From positions 46,721 to 110,720 of the forward strand of contig JAFZAC010000022.1 in assembly GCA_017548365.1 (NCBI GenBank): DNA of 64,000 nt. The letters are read 5' to 3'. The notes beneath the pieces were generated by a model. The model did no database searches. It saw only the letters and a program-made list of their open reading frames with translations, and was not told where the DNA came from. The translations under genes and the position numbers were made by a program. The DNA is from Muribaculaceae bacterium. GTDB lineage: Bacteria; Bacteroidota; Bacteroidia; Bacteroidales; Muribaculaceae. Below, in pieces: positions 38,426 to 47,574 of this stretch. Position 1 is the stretch's first letter; every line of letters begins with the position of its first letter.

Positions 38426-38640
38426 AATAATTCCATACAATCATGCAACTTCCTTTTTTTGACCGCAACAATAGCACCAATTTTTTGGATAAAATGCTCT
38501 TCCGCCAATTTAAATTTGCCAACAAAATGGGACGAATTTTTAAAAAAAATTTTTGTTTATCCGAAAAATTGACCAGAAAAACAAGGTTTTTTAGTCAAAA
38601 ACAGAACTGGAGTGGGACACTTTCAAGAAAAAAATAATTT

Positions 38641-38892
38641 TCATGAATCATTAATTATCTCGAAAAGTCGCACCTGGCAGTGTCGAAAAGTTTCACAGAC
38701 TCGGTGATTTTGACTTTGCATGGAATCTATGGAATCACCTGACTCGCTTGACTCACCTGACTCACCTTGATTCACTGTATTTTTCAAAAAGATTCTCTTG
38801 CGAGTGGGACAATTTCTGAAAAAAATTTTTTGAGCCGAAGGCATTGCCTTGGCTAACGATGACAATCGCCCTTTCCTTTTTTTGTTTTTCAT
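38641..38892 (-). CDS. Putative 83-residue protein containing a 9-bp repeat array
   Basis: From the ATG at 38892: a basic N-terminal part (MKNKKRKGRLSSLAKAM), then a Glu/Ser/Gly repeat produced by the 9-bp array at 38723-38777, and a Cys-containing end. A promoter of the right type lies upstream (TACCTTTG at 38928-38935, with TTG 20 bp further). Because the repeat is open in several frames, coding is not certain; a degenerate or non-coding repeat locus is the alternative. Confidence 0.4.
   Translation of the reverse strand: MKNKKRKGRLSSLAKAMPSAQKIFFRNCPTRKRIFLKNTVNQGESGESSESGDSIDSMQSQNHRVCETFRHCQVRLFEIINDS
38723..38777 (-). repeat. Six 9-10-bp tandem units (consensus GAGTCAGGT), minus orientation
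   Basis: Units read on the minus strand as GAATCAAGGT-type blocks with consensus GAGTCAGGY. It is the same unit as in the array at 3542-3595, 35 kb away and in the opposite orientation. Confidence 0.75.
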
Positions 38893-38927
38893 GGTTGTAT
38901 ATAATTTAATGTTCACGTGTATGCGCG

Positions 38928-38935
38928 CAAAGGTA
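38928..38935 (-). promoter_or_regulatory. -7 box of the putative 83-residue gene
   Basis: TACCTTTG on the minus strand; TTG lies 20 bp upstream of it. It would give a leader of about 30 nt. Confidence 0.5.
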
Positions 38936-38989
38936 ATGCTTGATGATGTGAGAAACAATATTAAAAAACGAATTAAAGGGTTAAGTGAG

Positions 38990-39012
38990 GCCGCTCTAGC
39001 GGCTGTTTTTTT
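38990..39012 (+). terminator. Plus-strand terminator-like hairpin without an assigned gene
   Basis: GCCGC-TCTA-GCGGC followed by TGTTTTTTT. No plus-strand gene ends here. The rest of 39013-39234 shows only an imperfect palindrome near 39159-39177. Confidence 0.5.
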
Positions 39013-39234
39013 GAACGCCGTGCATACAGCGCAATACATCAACAACGCCCATGCTATTTGATGACTGCAACAATTTGGGAGTACTAATCGACATTTATTG
39101 CCATAGATAACATCTTGAGGAATGAAGCTGGGTGTTAGAGCGAGCTTGACTTTATAGAGCAGACCTTAAGGTTGCTGTTCCTTAAATATTTTGAAGACCT
39201 TGACAGGTAGAGAAAGACGTTGCAAAAGTGAGGA

Positions 39235-42200
39235 TTACAACGCCTCGAGGGTTGTGATTGTGCGCAGGATGTCGAGGGCTTGAAGGACAGTAGTGACATC
39301 TGCGATTAGCATTGAGCGCTTGCCGTTTTTCTCACGGAGCTTGCAGCGCAAAGGATTCTGCTGCAGGTAGTTTAGCATACGGCCAAAGGCTCGAGACTGA
39401 TAATAGGCTTTGTTCTCGTCGCCAACGAAATAGGCATACATCTGCCCTTTCATCAAAGCAATCTTCTCGATGCCAAGACGACGGGCAGTGCGACGCAACG
39501 GCACAATGCGGATAAGCTCTTTTCCCACGTCGGGGATGGTACCGAAACGGTCTTCAAGGCGAGCCTCAAAGTCATCCACCTCGCGCTGGCTCTCCATGTT
39601 GTCGAGCTCACGATAAAGTGATATGCGCTCGTTCTCCTGTGGCACATAATCTGACGGGAACATGAGAGTGAGGTCTGTGTCGATAACGCAGTCGGCTGCA
39701 AATTCCGCCTCCTCTCCACCAGCTTCAATCTCTTCTTGAGCCTGCTCCATAAATGTGTCGGCAAACTCCTCTGTCTTAAGCTCCAGTACCGCTTCTTTCA
39801 GAATCTTTTGATAGGTCTCAAAGCCCAAATCGGCAATAAAGCCACTCTGCTCAGCGCCCAGCAGGTTGCCAGCTCCTCGTATATCAAGGTCCTGCATAGC
39901 AATGTGGATGCCAGCTCCCAGATCGCTGAAGCTCTCTATTGCCTGCAAACGGCGCCTTGCTACATTGGTCAATGGCACTCCAGGAGGAACGAGTAGGTAG
40001 CAGAACGCCTTGCGGTGGCTGCGCCCTACCCTGCCGCGCAGCTGATGCAGGTCGCTCAAACCATAGTTCTGAGCATTATTGATGATAATGGTGTTCACAT
40101 TGGGCATGTCGATACCGCTCTCTATAATGGTGGTCGCCAGCAGCACATCATAGTCGTGGTTGGTGAAATCAATAATGCGCTGCTCAAGCTGCTCGGGCGG
40201 CATTTGACCGTGAGCAACCACCACGCGTGCATCTGGCACCAAGCGGTTAATCATCGCCTTGAGGTTGAACAACGGTTCGATGCGGTTATTCACAAAGAAC
40301 ACCTGTCCGTTGCGAGAGAGCTCGAAGTTGATAGCCTCTTTCACTACATCGTCCTCGAGAGCATTGATGCTGATTAGAATGGGATGGCGGTTGGCTGGAG
40401 GAGTATTGATGGTGCTCAAGTCACGCGCCCCCATGAGTGAGAACTGCAAAGTGCGTGGAATGGGCGTAGCGCTCATTGTGAGAGTGTCAACATTCACTTT
40501 CAACTGTTTGAGCTTGTCTTTCACGGCAACTCCAAACTTCTGCTCTTCGTCAACCACAAGAAGGCCCAAATCCTTGAATTTCACTGTCTTGCCAATGAGC
40601 TTGTGAGTTCCTATAATAATATCTATCTTGCCATCGGCAAGATCGGCAATAATTTGTTTCACGTCTTTGGGGCGGCGGGCACGGCTCAGATAGTCGATGC
40701 GAACAGGGAAGTCCTTGAGACGGTCACGAAACGTGTTGTAGTGCTGGAAAGCAAGTACGGTGGTAGGGACTAAAACCGCGGTCTGCTTGCCGTCGATGGC
40801 GGCTTTAAAAGCAGCACGTATAGCAACCTCGGTCTTCCCGAAGCCTACATCACCACACACCAACCTATCCATAGGTTTGTCGCGCTCCATATCGGCTTTC
40901 ACTGCCTGCGAAGCACGAAGCTGGTCAGGGGTATCTTCATAGATGAACGACGCCTCAAGCTCTTGTTGCAAATAGCCATCGGGGCTGAAAGCAAACCCCT
41001 TCTCCTCACGACGCTGGGCATAGAGCTTGATAAGGTCACGAGCAATGTCTTTCAACCTACCTTTTGTTCGGCTCTTGATGCGCTGCCACTTGCCTGTGCC
41101 AAGTTTGCTGAGCTTTGGCGCCTCGCCTTCCTTGCCACGGTACTTCGACAACTTGTGTAATGCATGAATCGAAACGAATATAACGTCACCATTCAAATAT
41201 GAGAGCTTTATCATCTCCTGCATGGTACCGTTGATACTGGTGCGCAACAGCCCTTCGAAGCGCCCTATTCCATGGTCTTCGTGAACGATGTAATCGCCAC
41301 TCTCTATCTGGTTGAGCTCTTTGAGCGACAGAGCTAATTTACCCGAACGGGCACGCTCGCTCTTGAGGTTGTACTTGTGGAAGCGGTCAAAAATCTGATG
41401 GTCGGTAAAGACACACATCTTGCGGTCTTCATCAACAAAGCCCTCATGAAGAGTCTTGGTGACTGGGGTAAACACTATATCGTCGTGACGGTCGTCAAAG
41501 ATGACGCGCAAGCGCTGTATCTGCTTCTCGCTGTCACTCAAAATATATAGAGTATAACCATGCTCAAGAAAATCAGTAAAAGACTGACTTATTAGGTCAA
41601 AATTTTTATGATAAATGCCTTGAGGAGAACAATGAAGCGACAATTTGGCATCGCCTGTTGCCTTGCTCTCGCCATAGTAGAATTCCAAGCGCCGCATCGC
41701 ATTTAGCGACTTCATGAACTGCGGCACATCAACCACTTTGAGCATAGCTTCACCGTCACAGTCCTGCGATTCAAGGGCATTACGGCTCATCGTTTCCTTG
41801 CCAATGGCTTCCACACGCTGTCTGAGCCAATCAATGTCACGCACAATAAGCAACACGTCATTTCCCACATAGTCCAGCAACGACACTCCTCCTGCAACCG
41901 CCTTCGAAGACATATTGTTAATGACACTCACGCTCTTGAGACGCTCTTGAGAAAGTTGGGTCTCCACATTGAAAGTGCGCACACTGTCAATCTCATCACC
42001 AAAGAAGTCGATGCGGTAAGGATATTCATTACTGAATGAATAGACGTCAAGAATGGAGCCGCGCAACGAGAACTGACCAGGCTCGTAAACATAGTCCACC
42101 TCATGAAATCCTAATTCACGCAGCTTGACTGCGACCTCGGTGAGATCCATTTCATGGCCCACCTCAAGGGTGATGGAATTGCTGGCAATGCTTTCACGAG

Positions 42201-42612
42201 CGGCAACTTTCTCAGCCAGCGCCTCGGGATAGGTCACAACCCATCTCACACTACTGTCGGTGTGCCAACGGTTGAGGACCTCGGTGCGAAGGATTTCCTG
42301 CGGAGCGTCGATTTGGCCATACTTGATATCGCGCTTATAGCCAGAGGGAAACAGAAGAACCTGATCTTCACCAGTGAGTTGACACAAGTCGTTGTAAACA
42401 TAGCCCGCCTCGTCAAGGTCGTTAACAACGATAAGATAAGGTGTGGGGCTTTGAGGCAGAGCAGTAAAAAGCATGGACGATGCCGACCCGGCAAGGCCAT
42501 CGACCACAATGACACGATTGGCCCTGTCGTCAACCATCTTCTTGACAGCCGACTGACGGGCTTTCACATTGAACAGTGAAGCAAGTGAACTAAGGTCGAT
42601 GGGAGCTGGCAT
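39235..42612 (-). CDS. mfd: Transcription-repair coupling factor
   Basis: 1125 residues. UvrB-like N-terminal domains, the RNA polymerase-interacting domain (GDYIVHEDHGIGRFEGL), and helicase motifs GDVGFGKTEVA (Walker A), DEEQKFGV (motif II) and TMSATPIPRTL (motif III), then the QLRGRVGRS motif VI and the C-terminal TRCF domain. It removes RNA polymerase stalled at lesions and recruits UvrA. Its ATG lies 2 nt after the stop of the S41 protease gene, so the two are one transcript. Confidence 0.96.
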   Translation of the reverse strand: MPAPIDLSSLASLFNVKARQSAVKKMVDDRANRVIVVDGLAGSASSMLFTALPQSPTPYLIVVNDLDEAGYVYNDLCQLTGEDQVLLFPSGYKRDIKYGQIDAPQEILRTEVLNRWHTDSSVRWVVTYPEALAEKVAARESIASNSITLEVGHEMDLTEVAVKLRELGFHEVDYVYEPGQFSLRGSILDVYSFSNEYPYRIDFFGDEIDSVRTFNVETQLSQERLKSVSVINNMSSKAVAGGVSLLDYVGNDVLLIVRDIDWLRQRVEAIGKETMSRNALESQDCDGEAMLKVVDVPQFMKSLNAMRRLEFYYGESKATGDAKLSLHCSPQGIYHKNFDLISQSFTDFLEHGYTLYILSDSEKQIQRLRVIFDDRHDDIVFTPVTKTLHEGFVDEDRKMCVFTDHQIFDRFHKYNLKSERARSGKLALSLKELNQIESGDYIVHEDHGIGRFEGLLRTSINGTMQEMIKLSYLNGDVIFVSIHALHKLSKYRGKEGEAPKLSKLGTGKWQRIKSRTKGRLKDIARDLIKLYAQRREEKGFAFSPDGYLQQELEASFIYEDTPDQLRASQAVKADMERDKPMDRLVCGDVGFGKTEVAIRAAFKAAIDGKQTAVLVPTTVLAFQHYNTFRDRLKDFPVRIDYLSRARRPKDVKQIIADLADGKIDIIIGTHKLIGKTVKFKDLGLLVVDEEQKFGVAVKDKLKQLKVNVDTLTMSATPIPRTLQFSLMGARDLSTINTPPANRHPILISINALEDDVVKEAINFELSRNGQVFFVNNRIEPLFNLKAMINRLVPDARVVVAHGQMPPEQLEQRIIDFTNHDYDVLLATTIIESGIDMPNVNTIIINNAQNYGLSDLHQLRGRVGRSHRKAFCYLLVPPGVPLTNVARRRLQAIESFSDLGAGIHIAMQDLDIRGAGNLLGAEQSGFIADLGFETYQKILKEAVLELKTEEFADTFMEQAQEEIEAGGEEAEFAADCVIDTDLTLMFPSDYVPQENERISLYRELDNMESQREVDDFEARLEDRFGTIPDVGKELIRIVPLRRTARRLGIEKIALMKGQMYAYFVGDENKAYYQSRAFGRMLNYLQQNPLRCKLREKNGKRSMLIADVTTVLQALDILRTITTLEAL

Positions 42613-42614
42613 CT

Positions 42615-44348
42615 CTATCTCTTCGACGACTTCTTCTTTCCTTGGGTGGACGATGATGAAGCGGCTGGTTTGTAGGGAAGATTTAATATCTTCTCATACT
42701 CTCCAGGCTTGTTAAACATATCGCTGGCGCTTTGGGTTGCCTTGTCCTTACGCAATCCATAGATCATTTGACCGCGCTGGTAATAGTAATTCTTGATGAT
42801 TTCCTTGGCAAGAAGTTTTTCGATATCATCGCGATGTATGTCAAGGTCCTTGTAAAGGTCGTGCTTGAGCAGCTTCTCCAAGCGGTCAAACTCCTCACGG
42901 GTTTCATCGTTGAGGTAACCCTCGGCCTCGGCAGTCTTTTTCAATGAAGCAAAACTTGTCTCGCACACCTTGTCATACTCAAACCTCTTTGGATCGATAA
43001 ATGACTTAAAGTCATTAAAAATCTCATCGGTTATAACAAATTCTTCGGGGCTTGGAATTGTGGGATGCTCCGAGACATATTTAACTGCATAGTCAAAATC
43101 CCAACCATCGCGAACTATATTATATGCAAGACGACTGGCCTGAGACGTTGGAATTTTGATATCGGGAGTTATGCCTCCACCACCGGTAACAACGCGGCCA
43201 TGGGCAGTTTGATACTGGGTGGTGCTGTCAGTCGTGTGCTTGGGGGTGCCGTCCTCGTCTTTGTTGGAGTAGTCGATTTCCTGAATCAAACGACCGCTGG
43301 GAATGTAGTATTTCGACACTGTTACTTTGAGTAGAGCATCAAAAGGCAACTGACGTGTCGCCTGCACTAGGCCCTTGCCAAACGAACGAGTACCTATCAC
43401 CACTGCACGATCAAGGTCCTGAAGGGCGCCAGCGGTAATCTCTGCTGCCGATGCGGTACCTCCGTCAACCAACACGGCAAGCGGGATTTGGGTGTCGACA
43501 GGTTCTTCGGTTGTTTTATAGGTTCGCTCTTGTTGCTTGGTTTTTCCTCGTGTTTGAAGTACTTGTGTGCCCTTGGGAACAAAAAGACCCACTATCTGAA
43601 TCGAGCTCTCGAGCAAGCCACCGCCATTGCCCCTCAAATCAAGGACAATGTTTTTTACCTCAGGATTTGCCTTGAGTTTCAATAGAGCCTCCTTAACATT
43701 GGCAGCCGAGTGTTCGTTAAAGGTCTCAAGTGCGATGTAGCCAATGTTACCATGAGTAACGCCATAATAGCTCACAGGGTCAACTTTAATCTTTTCACGC
43801 ACAATGTTAAAGGTCTTAAGGCTGTCGGGGCCATCATACTTGCGAGATATAAGAAGCTCAAGCGTTGTGCTTGCCTGGCCCTTGAGGCGCTCACTCACCT
43901 TGTCGCTCCCCCAACCTTCAACATTAACTCCGTCAATCATCACTATGCGGTCGCCGGGCTTTAGCCCAACTTTTGCTGCGGGACTGCCTTCATAGGGCTC
44001 GCTGATATATACATTTCCGTTACGCTCATAGATATATGATCCAATGCCGCCATATTCGCCTGTTGATATCACCATGAAGTCTTCACGGCTCGATGCTGGT
44101 ATATATTCGGTATAAGGGTCTATGTCGTCAAGCATGGAATTGATGGCGGTTTCCATTGTTTTGTCCACATCAAGTGAGTCAACATAGAAGAGGTTCAACT
44201 CCTTGAACAGACTGTTGAAGATATCCAGATTTCGAGTGATGCGAGTGTCTATGCTTGCACTGCTACCACTTTGTTGTCCATATGACACTGAAGTGAACAA
44301 CAACGACAAACTAATAAAGGCAAATATTGTGATGATTTTTTTATTCAT
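42615..44348 (-). CDS. S41-family C-terminal processing protease
   Basis: 577 residues from the ATG at 44348; the frame is open for 30 more codons, but these are Phe/Tyr/Lys-rich and lie over the likely promoter. Signal peptide MNKKIITIFAFISLSLLF. PDZ domain at about 80-170 (GGIGSYIYERNGNVYISEPYEGSPA, LKPGDRIVMIDG), then the S41 core with the Ser in GGTASAAEI and the Lys in GTRSFGKGLVQ. Periplasmic tail-specific protease. It is co-transcribed with mfd. Confidence 0.93.
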   Translation of the reverse strand: MNKKIITIFAFISLSLLFTSVSYGQQSGSSASIDTRITRNLDIFNSLFKELNLFYVDSLDVDKTMETAINSMLDDIDPYTEYIPASSREDFMVISTGEYGGIGSYIYERNGNVYISEPYEGSPAAKVGLKPGDRIVMIDGVNVEGWGSDKVSERLKGQASTTLELLISRKYDGPDSLKTFNIVREKIKVDPVSYYGVTHGNIGYIALETFNEHSAANVKEALLKLKANPEVKNIVLDLRGNGGGLLESSIQIVGLFVPKGTQVLQTRGKTKQQERTYKTTEEPVDTQIPLAVLVDGGTASAAEITAGALQDLDRAVVIGTRSFGKGLVQATRQLPFDALLKVTVSKYYIPSGRLIQEIDYSNKDEDGTPKHTTDSTTQYQTAHGRVVTGGGGITPDIKIPTSQASRLAYNIVRDGWDFDYAVKYVSEHPTIPSPEEFVITDEIFNDFKSFIDPKRFEYDKVCETSFASLKKTAEAEGYLNDETREEFDRLEKLLKHDLYKDLDIHRDDIEKLLAKEIIKNYYYQRGQMIYGLRKDKATQSASDMFNKPGEYEKILNLPYKPAASSSSTQGKKKSSKR

Positions 44349-44475
44349 ATTGATCAGGATAAATATATTTATTTGTTTCGGACCGCTAAAGTAATACTTA
44401 TACTTGAAATAGAAGTGGTAAAAGTACTTAAAAAACACTTAAACGACGTTTTTTTTAAATATTTTGGCTAAAAGT

Positions 44476-44507
44476 GTTGCACAATTCAAAATTTGAGTGT
44501 AATTTTG
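44476..44507 (+). promoter_or_regulatory. Promoter of tRNA-Asn
   Basis: GTTG (44476-44479), 20-bp spacer, TAATTTTG (44500-44507). Just after the predicted start a perfect 8-bp stem (44515-44522 with 44527-44534, loop AAAG) forms the leader. Confidence 0.75.
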
Positions 44508-44550
44508 CACCGCAATTCCCGAAAAGTCGGGAATGACACTGAAAAACATT

Positions 44551-44624
44551 GCTTCAATAGCTCAGTTGGTTAGAGCACCTGACTGTTAATCAGGGGGTCG
44601 TTGGTTCAAGTCCATCTTGAAGCG
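44551..44624 (+). tRNA. trnN: tRNA-Asn (GTT)
   Basis: 74 nt with discriminator G. Acceptor GCTTCAA/TTGAAGC, anticodon stem CCTGA/TCAGG, loop CTGTTAA with GTT, T loop TTCAAGT. Confidence 0.95.
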
Positions 44625-44627
44625 CAT

Positions 44628-44662
44628 TAGGGCAGAGGTCGAAAGACTTCTGCCCTAATTGT
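44628..44662 (+). terminator. Terminator of tRNA-Asn
   Basis: GGGCAGA/TCTGCCC stem with an inner GTC/GAC pairing, loop GAAA, then AATTGTTT. Confidence 0.75.
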
Positions 44663-44778
44663 TTGTATTTGCTGAGTTTATTCGTCATATGCAACGGATT
44701 CACAACTAGTGTGAACAAGACTTTAAACACCTATTGTATCTTCTGTTTTTTTATTTTGCTCCACCCAAAAAGATTTAC

Positions 44779-44786
44779 TATCTTTG
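44779..44786 (+). promoter_or_regulatory. -7 box of the AlbA_2 protein gene
   Basis: TATCTTTG 8 bp before the ATG at 44795. Transcription would start at or close to the first codon, giving an almost leaderless message. Confidence 0.7.
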
Positions 44787-44794
44787 CACTTGTA

Positions 44795-45445
44795 ATGGAA
44801 ATAAAGAGGAAAGGCTATATCGAGAGCCTCATCGAGCAGGGTGAACACGAGCATCAGGATTTCAAGTATCAAATTACCGATGCACGAAAGATTGCACGCT
44901 CCATCAGCGCTTTTGCCAACAATAGCGGCGGTCACCTACTCATTGGCGTCAAAGACAACGGCAACATCGTGGGGGTGAGCAGCGATGAGGAAATATACAT
45001 GATTGAGCAGGCTGCTCAGATGTACTGTAAGCCCGAGCAACAGGTAAAATTTGAAATATTCCGCGTCACGGGCAAAAATGTACTTAAAGTCGACATCGAC
45101 GAAGCCAGCAACAAACCCGTCAAGGCTCCTGACGATAACGGACAATGGCGCACCTACTTCCGAGTGGCCGACGAGAACGTACTTGCCAGCGGAACACACG
45201 TTAAGGTAATGCAACTCAACAGTTCACCCACTACCGAAGATGTGGTAATAAACCTCACCGAGAAAGAAGAACTTCTGCTTGACTATCTCCAAGACCACGG
45301 CGGCATCACCCTGAGCGGATATGAACGACTGGCTCACATCTCATTTCACGCCGCTCAGCGCACCATAGTGAAACTCTGCGAAATGGGAATTGTCGAAATC
45401 CAGTACCACAACAACCAGTGCCTGATAACGTTGGCAGGAAACTAA
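44795..45445 (+). CDS. AlbA_2/Schlafen-type putative DNA-binding protein
   Basis: 216 residues from the ATG at 44795; the upstream open frame contains the promoter and is excluded. Residues 15-120 match the AlbA_2 (Schlafen) domain: EHQDFKYQITDARKIARSISAFAN, GGHLLIGVKDNG, and the later YFRVADEN. A C-terminal winged-helix-like part (LLDYLQDHGGITLSGYERL) follows. Family members bind nucleic acid or ATP; the target here is unknown. Confidence 0.85.
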   Translation: MEIKRKGYIESLIEQGEHEHQDFKYQITDARKIARSISAFANNSGGHLLIGVKDNGNIVGVSSDEEIYMIEQAAQMYCKPEQQVKFEIFRVTGKNVLKVDIDEASNKPVKAPDDNGQWRTYFRVADENVLASGTHVKVMQLNSSPTTEDVVINLTEKEELLLDYLQDHGGITLSGYERLAHISFHAAQRTIVKLCEMGIVEIQYHNNQCLITLAGN

Positions 45446-45485
45446 GAAGCAGACAAAACAATAGTAATCAGAACAAGACACATAA

Positions 45486-45531
45486 AAAGTGCCCTCAGAA
45501 GCAAGTATCTTTTGAGGGCATTTTTTCTGTA
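45486..45531. terminator. Bidirectional terminator
   Basis: TGCCCTCA/TGAGGGCA stem, T-run after, A-run before; it lies between the convergent AlbA_2 and fbp genes. Confidence 0.9.
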
Positions 45532-45539
45532 TTAGTCTA

Positions 45540-47546
45540 TTACGTCTTGTTGGTGATGGGCTGACGAGAGCGCTCGCTGATGTCACCCGAACGGTAAGCC
45601 TCAAGCAGGCGCTTGAGATCGTTAATTTGGTCCTCAAGTTCTTCACCTATATCGGTGTCCTTCACCATCATGCGGTGGTTGGTCATCTCCACCATTTCAT
45701 AGGTCGACTTGATATCCTGTCCTTCTTCAACTGCCTTGGTAATCGACGTGAATGGCTCATGCTGAACAAGCTGGAAACCACGGCTGTGATATACCAGCGT
45801 GTAGCCGGCAATACCAGTTTCGGGCTGATAGGCCTTGGAGAAACCACCATCTATCACCATGAGCTTGCCATTAGCCTTAACGGGATTTTCACCCTTGATT
45901 GTCTTCACCGGCACATGGCCATTGATGATGTGGCGGTACTGACCTTTTACCTCAAATTCATCAAGAATGCGATCTACCACATCTCCGTTGTCGCGCAGGT
46001 TGTAGTAATGCCCTTTAACCTCTTTGTGTGTAGCCTTATCGATAATGAAATAACGCTCAAATGTCGCCATCTTATCCTTGTCGAAGGCTGGAGAATCTTT
46101 GCCACACCACAAATACCATACGTAGTCATTGGCAAACTGGTAGTTCTCCTCATTGTCGCAGCCGAAGTAAGCGTCGCGAATCAAGGCGCCCACCTTTTTA
46201 AGCAATTCCTTGCCATGATATTTCTCGCCCTGGATTGTGACATCCTTGAGCGAACCATCCTCATTCAATGGAATGGAGGCGTGGTAGAGCAAATTGCCGT
46301 TGATAATCTTATATACGCAACCATATCGGAACAGACAACGCATGTGGGTGCGCAAGCGACCACTGCCGGTAAATGAACTGTGAAGTTTCTCAACGATTTC
46401 CTCCTCCTCGGGAGTGAGACGGTAAGGATCCTTGGGGTCAACAGTAGGCAGATTGCAGTCGGTCATCTCATAATCCATACCATCGATAGTGATGACTTTG
46501 CGCTTGAGGTCAATCTTGTCAAGCAGTAGCCGATCCTGCATCTCAAACTCAGGACGACGATTTATTATCTGGGCCTCCAGCTTGAATTGTATTACACTGA
46601 TGGCTTTATGCATCTTGGCAATTAGTGGAGCAATTTTGTTGCCTTTGGCTTCACCACGGGGCATGAACTTCTCGCATGGGTCGTCGCCATACTTGTCCAT
46701 GGCAAATGTTGCCAATGGCAACATATTAATTCCATATCCATCCTCTAACACGGCTTGATTGCCATAGCGCATAGCAATGCGAATCACATTGGCTATGCAG
46801 CTGTCATTGCCACTTGCAGCGCCCATCCACAGAATATCGTGGTTACCCCACTGAATATCAAAGTTATGGTAATTGCACAGCACATCCATAATCTTGTCGG
46901 GGCTGGGACCGCGGTCAAACACATCACCCAGGATGTGCAGCTTGTCGATAGTGAGCTGCTGAATAAGGTAGCAAATTGTTATGATAAAATTGTCAGCACG
47001 GCCGGTGCTGATAATGGTGTGTACCACCACGTCAATGTAGGCCTGCTTATTGCGGTCGGTTGCACTCTCGTGTAAAAGCTCTTGAATAATATATGAGAAA
47101 CTGGTTGGCAGCGCTTTATTGACCTTTGAGCGGGAATACTTTGACGACACGTCACGACACACACGCACCAACCTGTTGATGGTAACAAAATACCAATCAT
47201 CAAGGTCTTCGCGGTCAGTCATGCCGTTTTTGACCAACTCCAACTTGCGCTCGGGGTAGTAAATGAGCGTACACAGATCTTTCTTGTCACGGTTGCTCAA
47301 GGTGTCGTTGAATATCTCGCCCACCTTGCGCTTGATAGTGCCCGATGCGTTGCGCAACACATGCTGGAATGCCTTATACTCTCCATGGAGGTCGGCAAGG
47401 AAATGCTCGGTGCCTTTGGGCAGGTTAAGAATTGCCGACAGGTTGATAATCTCGGTACTTGCTGTCGCCACATCGGGAAAATTGTGTGACAGAAGCTTCA
47501 AGAATTTCAAGTCGGCTTCTTTTTTCTCTTTTTTTGTCATTGCCAT
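45540..47546 (-). CDS. fbp: Fructose-1,6-bisphosphatase class III
   Basis: 668 residues, the size of Firmicutes/Bacteroidota class III enzymes. Metallophosphoesterase motifs are visible: FLADLHGEY, HILGDVFDRGPSPDKIMD, WGNHDILWMGA and NGHVPVKTIKGENP. It converts fructose-1,6-bisphosphate to fructose-6-phosphate in gluconeogenesis. An in-frame ATG two codons in is an alternative start. Confidence 0.95.
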   Translation of the reverse strand: MAMTKKEKKEADLKFLKLLSHNFPDVATASTEIINLSAILNLPKGTEHFLADLHGEYKAFQHVLRNASGTIKRKVGEIFNDTLSNRDKKDLCTLIYYPERKLELVKNGMTDREDLDDWYFVTINRLVRVCRDVSSKYSRSKVNKALPTSFSYIIQELLHESATDRNKQAYIDVVVHTIISTGRADNFIITICYLIQQLTIDKLHILGDVFDRGPSPDKIMDVLCNYHNFDIQWGNHDILWMGAASGNDSCIANVIRIAMRYGNQAVLEDGYGINMLPLATFAMDKYGDDPCEKFMPRGEAKGNKIAPLIAKMHKAISVIQFKLEAQIINRRPEFEMQDRLLLDKIDLKRKVITIDGMDYEMTDCNLPTVDPKDPYRLTPEEEEIVEKLHSSFTGSGRLRTHMRCLFRYGCVYKIINGNLLYHASIPLNEDGSLKDVTIQGEKYHGKELLKKVGALIRDAYFGCDNEENYQFANDYVWYLWCGKDSPAFDKDKMATFERYFIIDKATHKEVKGHYYNLRDNGDVVDRILDEFEVKGQYRHIINGHVPVKTIKGENPVKANGKLMVIDGGFSKAYQPETGIAGYTLVYHSRGFQLVQHEPFTSITKAVEEGQDIKSTYEMVEMTNHRMMVKDTDIGEELEDQINDLKRLLEAYRSGDISERSRQPITNKT

Positions 47547-47574
47547 AGGGTCGTATATTTTATATTAGGTGTTA

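Noticed and set aside
44348..44438. Thirty extra N-terminal residues on the S41 protease
   Set aside because: They are Phe/Tyr/Lys-rich, would sit in front of a perfect signal peptide, and cover the likely promoter region.
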